A stretch of 37,031 bases of DNA from JADKAV01 sp963704075. Lineage in GTDB: Bacteria; Actinomycetota; Actinomycetes; S36-B12; UBA10799. The notes beneath the pieces are model-generated. The model saw only the letters and a program-made list of their open reading frames with translations. It did no database searches and was not told the origin of the DNA. The position numbers and the translations under genes were made by a program. Positions 31,706-37,031 of this stretch are shown in pieces; positions within the stretch are counted from its first letter, which is position 1, and every line of letters starts with the position of its first letter. The stretch covers positions 1-37,031 of the forward strand of contig CAVPGV010000022.1 in the NCBI GenBank assembly GCA_963704075.1, written 5' to 3'.

Positions 31706-32071
31706 TCAGGCCGCTGAAGGCACAGCCGCCTTGGCGGTCTCCACCAACGCGGCGAAGGCCTTCTCGTCGTTGACCGCGAGGTCGGCGAGCATGCGACGGT
31801 CCACCTCGATGCCGGCGGTGCGCAGACCCTGGATGAAGCGGTTGTACGTCATACCGTTCGCGCGGGCCGCGGCGTTGATCCGCTGGATCCACAGACGGCG
31901 GAAGTCGCCCTTGCGGTCCTTGCGGTGGTCGTAGGCGTAGACACCCGAGTGGAGCAGTTGCTCCTTGGCCTTGCGATACAGCCGCGAGCGCTGCCCACGG
32001 TAGCCACTGGCCTTCGCGAGAGTCTCGCGACGTTTCTTCTGCGCGTTGACCGCGCGCTTCACACGTGCCAT
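31706..32071 (-). CDS. rplT: 50S ribosomal protein L20
   Basis: 121 residues beginning MARVKRAVNAQKKRRETLAK, a basic protein of normal length that binds 23S rRNA early in 50S assembly. In several bacteria L20 also represses translation of its own operon by binding a leader RNA. A candidate leader precedes infC here. It follows rpmI by 17 nt. Confidence 0.98.
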   Translation of the reverse strand: MARVKRAVNAQKKRRETLAKASGYRGQRSRLYRKAKEQLLHSGVYAYDHRKDRKGDFRRLWIQRINAAARANGMTYNRFIQGLRTAGIEVDRRMLADLAVNDEKAFAALVETAKAAVPSAA

Positions 32072-32088
32072 TTCGTCACTCCTTCAGA

Positions 32089-32286
32089 TCAGCGCATGCC
32101 GAGCAGGCGCTTGGCGGCCTTCTCGTCGGCCTTGCTCAGCGGCTTGGACACATCCAGGCGACGCTTGCGCCGCGAGGACTTCTGCTCGAACAAGTGCTGG
32201 TTGTTGGTCTGCTCGCGCATGAGTTTGCCCGAGCCGGTCTTCTTGATGCGCTTCTTGGCACCACTGTGGGTCTTCATCTTCGGCAT
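32089..32286 (-). CDS. rpmI: 50S ribosomal protein L35
   Basis: 65 residues beginning MPKMKTHSGAKKRIKKTGSG, typical of L35. It sits between infC (10 nt upstream) and rplT, the widely conserved order. No anomaly. Confidence 0.98.
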   Translation of the reverse strand: MPKMKTHSGAKKRIKKTGSGKLMREQTNNQHLFEQKSSRRKRRLDVSKPLSKADEKAAKRLLGMR

Positions 32287-32296
32287 GCTGTCTCCT

Positions 32297-32842
32297 CTAG
32301 CCTTCTGCTGCGTGCTCGCGTGCGCCGGACTTCTTCCGGTGCGGTGCCAACACCATGATCATGTTGCGCCCATCCTGCTTGGGCGATGCTTCAACGAATC
32401 CCAGCGATTCAACGTCATCTGCCAACCGAGACAGCAACCGGAACCCCAACTCGGGCCGGGACTGCTCGCGACCGCGGAACATGATGGTCACCTTGACTTT
32501 GTCGCCCTGACCCAGGAACCGCTCGATGTGACCTTTCTTGGTCTCATAGTCGTGGTTATCGATCTTGGGCCGGAGTTTCATCTCCTTGATGACCGTGTGG
32601 GTCTGGTTACGGCGGGCTTCACGGGCCTTCTGGGCAGTTTCGTACTTGAACTTGCCGTAGTCCATGAGTTTGCAGACCGGGGGTTTGGCCATGGGGGCCA
32701 CTTCCACCAGATCGAGGTCGGATTCCGCTGCCAGTCGCAGGGCATCTTCCACTCGGACAATCCCGACCTGCTCGCCGTTCGGACCGACCAAGCGGACCTC
32801 GGGGACCCTGATGCGGTCGTTGACGCGTGGTTCTTCGCTGAT
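32297..32842 (-). CDS. infC: Translation initiation factor IF-3, apparent AUC start
   Basis: IF-3 binds the 30S subunit and rejects non-standard start codons. The protein reads EEPRVNDRIRVPEVRLVGPN, then the IF-3 N-domain and C-domain (MFRGREQSRPELGFRLL). I place the start at ATC, 32842, because GGAGG (32849-32853) lies 6 nt before it and there is no ATG, GTG or TTG at a suitable place. The nearest upstream in-frame alternative is GTG at 32914, inside predicted hairpins. IF-3 genes often use rare starts for autoregulation: AUU in Escherichia coli, AUC in Myxococcus. From ATC the protein has 181 residues, matching the usual family start. A structured leader precedes it. Confidence 0.92.
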   Translation of the reverse strand: MSEEPRVNDRIRVPEVRLVGPNGEQVGIVRVEDALRLAAESDLDLVEVAPMAKPPVCKLMDYGKFKYETAQKAREARRNQTHTVIKEMKLRPKIDNHDYETKKGHIERFLGQGDKVKVTIMFRGREQSRPELGFRLLSRLADDVESLGFVEASPKQDGRNMIMVLAPHRKKSGAREHAAEG

Positions 32843-32984
32843 GTGGCGCCTCCTTCGTTGCCGTTTCGGCAAGCGGAAGGCGCACCTGAATGACTCAGGT
32901 TGCCCGCAGACCACCGAACCTCAGGAGTTCGGGAGGTGGGAACGGTTGTTCCGCTTGCACAGGTGTCGAGGTTTCGACTTCACA
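32843..32984 (-). promoter_or_regulatory. Structured leader of the infC-rpmI-rplT operon
   Basis: Three perfect short hairpins lie in series before infC: 32914-32932 (6-bp stem, 7-nt loop), 32884-32900 (6-bp stem, 5-nt loop) and 32858-32872 (6-bp stem, 3-nt loop). They are followed by GGAGG at 32849-32853. The loop of the first (CCTGAG) repeats the 5' arm of the second and can pair with its 3' arm (TCAGG), allowing an alternative or pseudoknotted fold. This suggests a translational operator bound by L20 or IF-3. It matches no family I can name by sequence. Confidence 0.55.
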
Positions 32985-32993
32985 AGGGTAGCA
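32985..32993 (-). promoter_or_regulatory. Candidate infC promoter, extended -10
   Basis: The minus strand reads TGCTACCCT, a TANNNT -10 with an extended TGn. The -35 position (GGACCA) is poor. It would give a 5' untranslated region of about 135 nt. Confidence 0.4.
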
Positions 32994-33244
32994 GGGGTTT
33001 CGCACACTGGTCCCACCACGCCTTGAAGGGCGCTCCGACTGCTGGCAGCTCTGTTCAGGCAGGACGCGGGGCCTCCCACGCCCTCATACCTGACCGCGCC
33101 GTGGATGAGCCCGGTCGGGGACGGCAGCACTGACCGTAACCGGCTCGGCGCAGATCGCGCCAGGATCGGTACCCAGCCGTAAGGTCGCGTTCGCTGAGTG
33201 CGCGCAACGATACCGTCGGGGCGCACACTGAGATGGGAGGCGTC
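32994..33244. other. Divergent intergenic region
   Basis: About 250 bases between the infC promoter region and the secreted-protein gene. No gene, tRNA or clear repeat is seen. ORFs drawn through it lack family character. Confidence 0.5.
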
Positions 33245-33622
33245 ATGAGAACCACTGTCATCATCTGCGCGGTCGGGGCGGCGCTCAGTCTGACCCCCGG
33301 TCCGGCCACGGCCTCGAAACTGAATCCGGTACTGAAGATCTCCGAGACCAGCGCACCGGTCCGCACGGACATCCCCTACACGATCACGGTGCGGCCTGCC
33401 GCCAAGGCCAAGGGCAAGCGGGTCCGAGTCCAGGTCAAAGGGTATGTCGGCTGGACGCGGATCGACACCTTCCGCCTCGGCAAGACCGGGGTGGTGGAGG
33501 ACGACGTGGAGGGATACCAACCAGGGGTCGGCAGGTACCGCGTCCTCGTGATCGGCAAGAACGGTGTGGTGATGGCGAAGTCATCGGTGGTCAGCGTGTC
33601 CTGGACACCGCGGGAGTCCTAG
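33245..33622 (+). CDS. Small secreted Ig-like-fold protein
   Basis: 125 residues. A signal peptide (MRTTVIICAVGAALSLTPGP, cut predicted after ATA at residue 23) is followed by a beta-rich domain (PYTITVRPAAKAKGKRVRVQ, GRYRVLVIGKNGVV) resembling one bacterial Ig-like repeat. The ATG at 33245 has GGAGG close upstream. Its TAG stop shares CTAG with the stop of a converging ORF. No function can be assigned. Confidence 0.65.
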   Translation: MRTTVIICAVGAALSLTPGPATASKLNPVLKISETSAPVRTDIPYTITVRPAAKAKGKRVRVQVKGYVGWTRIDTFRLGKTGVVEDDVEGYQPGVGRYRVLVIGKNGVVMAKSSVVSVSWTPRES

Positions 33623-33884
33623 CCAGCCTTGCGCCATCTCGACCAGTTGCCCGCCCCGTCACGCACTCGGACGAAGACGCGACGAGATCCATTGACCTTC
33701 ACAGCCTTGCGGTATTTCACCGTCTTCGTCCTGTTCTTGGGCTCTCCTGTGGCGATCCGCATCGAGGCGATTCGGGACTTGTTGTACCGGGCCTTCACTC
33801 GCAGCGTGCGCCGACCTGAAGTCAAGGACGTCGCACCGGGCTGCAGAACCGTCAGAGACAGGATTTGCGCCGTGACCGTGTCGG
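33619..33884 (-). pseudogene. C-terminal fragment of an Ig-like secreted protein
   Basis: An open frame reads PTTSFSDTVTAQILSLTVLQ and onward, then TLRVKARYNKSRIASMRI, ending VRVRDGAGNWSRWRKAG. This looks like the last Ig-like repeat of a surface or secreted protein. It has no ATG and no signal sequence: the only possible start is TTG at 33825, inside the domain, and an in-frame TGA precedes the region. I treat it as a remnant. A frame error with a start upstream in another frame cannot be excluded. Confidence 0.45.
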
Positions 33885-33946
33885 AGAACGATGTTGTCGG
33901 TGTAGGTCACCGTTGACTCCCCCAATCCCCACATCCGCGCCTCGGC

Positions 33947-35023
33947 CTACTCCTTGGTGAGCGCCACGAGGTGGTCCACCGTCCGGTTGATCCGCTTGAG
34001 GTACGGCAGATCGAACGCGGCGCCGAAGATCAACTGCATCCCGACCCGGTCGAGCGACTGGACGCGGAACTCGGCCGCCGCAGCCCGGGCATAGACCCCC
34101 GGGTCGACATCCATCCCGTTGTCGGCCAGAGCCTGCCAGTGCACGGCGAGCAGGTGGAGCAGTTCATCGACTTCGGTGTGCGCGTCCAAGGTGAAGGTCA
34201 GCAACTCCGCGACATCGCGCTGGGGTGTGTTGACCCTCGCCAGTTCCCAGTCGAGGACCACGACCTCGCCGGACTCCCGGAAACCCACATTGCGCTGGTT
34301 GAAGTCGTTCTGGACCAGACAAGCCGGCATGACATCCTTCGCCGGATGCCAGCGGGCAAGGCTGTCCAGGGTCTCACGCCGAGCGGCGACAACTTCGGTT
34401 GTCACGATGTCGGGGAAGCGCTCAGCAGCATCCGCGAGAATCGCATCCCAGAGCGGCACGTCGGCCAGCATCGTGGTGGTGCTCGGGCGCTGGATGGTCC
34501 AGCCGTAGTCGTGCCCGGCGGTTGCCGCGTGGAACCCGGCGGCAGCTTGCAGCGCCTGCTCGATGCGGCCTGTGGGCCACCGCTCGATGGAACCGCTGGC
34601 GTCGAGATACGCGATGTCACCCAGGTCTTCGAGCACCAGCGCGGTTTGTCCGTCCGCGTCGAACGCACCGAGTCGGTGGGCAACAACGTCCTGCACTGCG
34701 GGTAGCCCGTACACAGCGATCTCACGGCGTGCGGTGTCGCTGGTCTCGGCTGCGGCTTCGAACGACGCATAGGGCTTGGGCAGTCGGATCCCGCGTTCGT
34801 CGATGATCCACGGGATCAGGGTCTGTCCGACGCCTCGTGTCGGATTGACCTTCACGATCACGTTCCGGCCGCCGACCTGCGCCCTGAGCACGCCGTACAG
34901 GTCATCCGGATCGTCGCCGTACTTCACGATCAGCCACGGTTGTCCGCTGTCATCGGGCAGGTCGATCTCGGGCTCGGCGCCGAACATGTCCCGCAGTCCC
35001 GCGGCCACGGCGTCCTTGTGCAT
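33947..35023 (-). CDS. APH/choline-kinase-like phosphotransferase
   Basis: 358 residues with the aminoglycoside phosphotransferase-like kinase fold. The N-lobe includes VGGRNVIVKVNPTRG. The catalytic loop reads LVQNDFNQRNVGF, where the Asp and Asn of the usual HGDxxxxN remain but His-Gly is replaced by Gln-Asn. The metal-binding Asp is in VVVLDWELARV. The start is ATG at 35023 with GGAG just upstream. A GTG one codon earlier is possible. The substrate is unknown and resistance should not be assumed. It interrupts the conserved infC-DUF1844 neighbourhood. Confidence 0.78.
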   Translation of the reverse strand: MHKDAVAAGLRDMFGAEPEIDLPDDSGQPWLIVKYGDDPDDLYGVLRAQVGGRNVIVKVNPTRGVGQTLIPWIIDERGIRLPKPYASFEAAAETSDTARREIAVYGLPAVQDVVAHRLGAFDADGQTALVLEDLGDIAYLDASGSIERWPTGRIEQALQAAAGFHAATAGHDYGWTIQRPSTTTMLADVPLWDAILADAAERFPDIVTTEVVAARRETLDSLARWHPAKDVMPACLVQNDFNQRNVGFRESGEVVVLDWELARVNTPQRDVAELLTFTLDAHTEVDELLHLLAVHWQALADNGMDVDPGVYARAAAAEFRVQSLDRVGMQLIFGAAFDLPYLKRINRTVDHLVALTKE

Positions 35024-35080
35024 CACTCCACGGTAGTGCGGGGGCGCTAAGGGCCCGCCAGCGTCCCTACCTCATGCGAG

Positions 35081-35194
35081 GGGCGACGTTGTTGGGGCCG
35101 CCAGGAATCGAGGGCGACGTTGTTGGGGCCGCCAGGAATCGAGGGCGACGTTGTTGGGGAGTTTCGAGGTCGGAAGCGCCCAACAACGCCGCCC
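35081..35194. repeat. 31-bp tandem repeat with inverted partial copy
   Basis: A 31-bp unit beginning gggcgacgttgttggggccg occurs exactly at 35081-35111 and 35112-35142, then as a partial copy from 35143. The 16-mer at 35143-35158 is complementary at 15 of 16 positions to 35179-35194, so this end can form a hairpin with a 20-nt loop. A diverged inverted copy of ccaggaatcgagggcg follows to about 35215. There are no spacers, so it is not a CRISPR. It may be a REP-like element. Confidence 0.85.
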
Positions 35195-35273
35195 TGAATC
35201 CCTGGCGCACCGCCCTCGACGAAGGGACACGGGGCCCCCGTCGCTGAGTAGACCCCGTGCCATCCTTGAAACC

Positions 35274-35600
35274 ATGGAATCCGCAGACGCCGCCCGGGAC
35301 ATCGCCGACGTGCCGGCCGTCGAGGTCGTCTCCACGGTGGCGGTGCATCTGATGACGGCGGCCGCCGTGAAATGCGGCTTGGGTGAGGACCCCGAGGAGG
35401 CCGACCTCGACGAGGCCCGCACCCTGATCGAATCCCTCGCCGGACTGATCGTAGCCGCGAGTCCCTACATCGGCACCTTCCACGCCAAACCGCTGCGCGA
35501 CGGGCTGAAGTCGCTGCAACTGGCGTTCCGGGAGGCATCGATCGTGCAAGACCCGCCCGGCAGGGGTCCCGGGGAGAAGTTGACGGGTCCGGTCGCCTGA
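35274..35600 (+). CDS. DUF1844 family protein
   Basis: 108 residues. The segment VSTVAVHLMTAAAVKCGLGE, then DEARTLIESLAGLIVAASPY, and the C-terminus PLRDGLKSLQLAFREASIVQ with GPGEKLTGPV are the typical DUF1844 signature in actinobacteria, where this gene usually sits near infC. The function is unknown. The ATG at 35274 begins the conserved part. It converges on the SseB-family gene. Confidence 0.88.
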   Translation: MESADAARDIADVPAVEVVSTVAVHLMTAAAVKCGLGEDPEEADLDEARTLIESLAGLIVAASPYIGTFHAKPLRDGLKSLQLAFREASIVQDPPGRGPGEKLTGPVA

Positions 35601-35607
35601 CGCGCGG

Positions 35608-35669
35608 CCGAGTGTTGCACGGTTGCTGGATTCGACCCCGCGGGATCTAGCGGTCGGTGCAACAGTCGG
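35608..35669. terminator. Inverted repeat between convergent genes
   Basis: Arms ccgagtgttgcac (35608-35620) and gtgcaacagtcgg (35657-35669) pair at 12 of 13 positions across a 36-nt centre. Placement between the two convergent stop codons (35600 and 35674) suggests a bidirectional terminator. There is no T tract. Confidence 0.45.
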
Positions 35670-35673
35670 CGCC

Positions 35674-36348
35674 TCAGGCCTCGATGCGGATCTCCAAGCG
35701 GCTGACCCGGGCCTGAATCGCGGGGGTCGAGCCCAGCATCGCGGCCAGGGCTTGGGCTCCCTGCACATCGGGCGCCTCCAGCACGAGGGCGACGCCGTCG
35801 ATGGTCGAAGGATCCGCCACGAAACGCCCCGCCAGACCGCTGTCGGCCAATGCGGTCGCGAGAGCCTGTTCCACCTCGGGCTCGTCCAGCGGATGCCGCC
35901 AGGGTCCGCCTGCCGCCAGCGCCCACAGCCCCGTGCCCGCCAACGCATAGCGGTTGGGTCCCGCCAAATCCAGGAGTAAGGCCGTGCACCCCTCCTGCAA
36001 TGCGGCCTGCGCGACTTCGACCCCGGCCACGGGGATCGGTCGGGCGTCCTCACGCCACGATTTGACGGAATCGACCCCGGTGAAACACATGAGCGCCTTG
36101 TGCCCCTGCGGGTCGGTGATCGTGACCGTCGCCATGTGGCTGCGCTTGTCAGCGCCAGCGTCATCCTTCTCGTCGAGGTTGGCCACCACCGGGATCAGCA
36201 CTCGTCCTCGGGACAGCCGATCAACGATCTCGCGTTGCGCCGAATAGGTCTCGGGGTCCCCAAGCAAGTCCCGCAACCGCAGGTCAGCCTCCCCTGCATC
36301 CCCTTGGAAGCGGGTGACCAGCACGTCCGCACCGTCGAAGTCGGTCAC
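35674..36348 (-). CDS. SseB-family protein
   Basis: 224 residues starting at GTG. The segment SRGRVLIPVVANLDEKDDAG, then HMATVTITDPQGHKALMCFT and VDSVKSWREDARPIPVAGVE, has the pattern of the SseB N-terminal domain common in actinobacteria near infC. The name comes from a Salmonella secretion protein. No secretion role is implied and the function is unknown. The GTG overlaps the upstream gene's stop (GTGA). Confidence 0.78.
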   Translation of the reverse strand: MTDFDGADVLVTRFQGDAGEADLRLRDLLGDPETYSAQREIVDRLSRGRVLIPVVANLDEKDDAGADKRSHMATVTITDPQGHKALMCFTGVDSVKSWREDARPIPVAGVEVAQAALQEGCTALLLDLAGPNRYALAGTGLWALAAGGPWRHPLDEPEVEQALATALADSGLAGRFVADPSTIDGVALVLEAPDVQGAQALAAMLGSTPAIQARVSRLEIRIEA

Positions 36349-37031
36349 TGGGATCCCAGCGCCCTGACAACCGCGTCGGCTACCGCCGCTGGCAGGTCGG
36401 CGCCTTCGGCTGCGACCTCGTCCACGACCTGCGCATCGAACATGGCCTCGGCCCCGACGCCCTGCGTGCGCGCCATCTCGGCGGCGTGATCCGGCGTGCG
36501 GTGTGTGATCACAGACGCACCCTCCGGTGGCAACGGCGAAACCCAGCCGTTCTCCATGCAGATCACAAAGTTGGCCGGCAGCAAGGCAAGCGCTGCGCCC
36601 CCGCAGCCTTGCCCCATGATGCAGGAGACGTTGGGCACTTTCAGGCTCGACATCACCTGCAGAGTCCGGGCTATCTCCCCGGCCATGGCCGCCTCCTCTG
36701 CCGGACCCGACAACTCCCCGCCCGGGGTGTCGACAAGGGTGACCACGGACACCCCGATCCGATCGGCCAAGCGCAAGCCCCTTTGCGCCACCCGCAGACC
36801 GGCAGGCGATACCTCCTCGCGGGTTTGTGCCACCACCAGCACATGCCTGCCACGCAACCGCCCGAGCGACAGGCGGATGCCGACGCCCGGCTCACCGGCC
36901 CCCGTTCCGTGCAGATCGGTCCGGTCGGTGAGCAGATCGAGTACGTCCGCGGGCCCGGGACGAGAGGCATCGCGTGTCCGGATGATTGCCTCCCACGGAT
37001 CTACCGACCGCGCAACGCCATGGTCCTGCGG
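36345..37031 (-). CDS. Acyl-CoA carboxylase carboxyltransferase-like protein (5' end outside window)
   Basis: The frame is open to the right edge and 228 residues are visible. It reads DPWEAIIRTRDASRPGPADV, TDRTDLHGTGAGEPGVGIRL, then crotonase-fold segments VVTLVDTPGGELSGPAEEAA, IMGQGCGGAALALLPANFVI and WVSPLPPEGASVITHR. These match the AccA-type carboxyltransferase domain, which transfers carboxyl from biotin to acyl-CoA. Any AccD-like zinc domain would lie beyond the window. The acyl-CoA substrate is not determined. Confidence 0.85.
   Translation of the reverse strand, partial: PQDHGVARSVDPWEAIIRTRDASRPGPADVLDLLTDRTDLHGTGAGEPGVGIRLSLGRLRGRHVLVVAQTREEVSPAGLRVAQRGLRLADRIGVSVVTLVDTPGGELSGPAEEAAMAGEIARTLQVMSSLKVPNVSCIMGQGCGGAALALLPANFVICMENGWVSPLPPEGASVITHRTPDHAAEMARTQGVGAEAMFDAQVVDEVAAEGADLPAAVADAVVRALGSQ

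Noticed and set aside
33947..35023. Antibiotic-resistance aminoglycoside phosphotransferase
   Set aside because: Only the general kinase fold is visible and the catalytic loop differs. Nothing ties it to an antibiotic.
35081..35158. Possible CRISPR array
   Set aside because: Repeats abut directly with a 31-bp period and no spacers, and there are no cas genes.
35601..35673. Possible tRNA (segment like ggattcgaccc)
   Set aside because: No acceptor stem, anticodon arm or CCA-end geometry. The region fits an inverted-repeat terminator.
35067..36164. Minus-strand ORF of 365 residues through the 31-bp repeat and DUF1844 gene
   Set aside because: It is the shadow of DUF1844 and SseB-family genes in another frame. 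The product is low-complexity Arg/Pro-rich.
35674..36348. Type III secretion component
   Set aside because: The SseB domain name is historical. No secretion genes are present.

Overview
The window is high-GC DNA from an actinobacterium, class Actinomycetes. The evidence is a complete rrn operon with an actinobacterial 23S, a TlyA-NadK-RecN block, a phasin/H1-like protein, a DUF1844 gene and an arg cluster of actinobacterial type. From memory, the gene order resembles the Mycobacterium stretches infC-rpmI-rplT-tsnR-pheST-argCJBD(F)RGH and tyrS-(TPR)-(HAD)-tlyA-nadK-recN. No finer placement is offered. The 16S would settle it.

Most core genes read on the minus strand, so the description runs from right to left. 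At 36345-37031 is the end of a carboxyltransferase (AccA/AccD-like) gene overlapping an SseB-family gene. A plus-strand DUF1844 gene, a 31-bp tandem repeat, an APH-like kinase and two small Ig-like secreted-protein genes (one a fragment) follow. Next is the translation block infC-rpmI-rplT-tsnR, where infC appears to start at AUC behind a structured leader. Then comes a plus-strand MBL hydrolase, pheST and a plus-strand acyl-CoA synthetase. The argCJBDRGH operon has overlapping genes, no argF, and a promoter with a candidate ARG box. Two membrane-protein genes, tyrS and a secreted YVTN beta-propeller gene complete this half.

From 11812 down to 6383 lies the rrn operon (promoter, boxA leader, 16S, ITS without tRNA, 23S, 5S, hairpin). 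Immediately after it is a TPR protein gene with a long Arg/Gly-rich 48-bp tandem repeat, overlapping a NagD-type (Rv1692-like) phosphatase gene. A plus-strand SCP2-like gene converges on the phosphatase gene. The last operon is phasin-like gene, small ORF, tlyA, nadK, recN, with recN running off the left edge.

The left half contains several reading-frame breaks: three in recN and one each in nadK, the propeller gene and argH. Most of the recN and nadK breaks sit in G/C homopolymers. Sequencing error is the simplest explanation, so I treat these genes as intact but misread.

I found no defence island, prophage, CRISPR array, insertion sequence or biosynthetic cluster. The least ordinary signals are regulatory or structural: the infC leader with AUC start, the Arg/Gly-repeat gene abutting the rrn terminator, apparently leaderless argC and pheS promoters, a long inverted repeat upstream of rrn, and the 31-bp tandem/inverted repeat near 35.1 kb.
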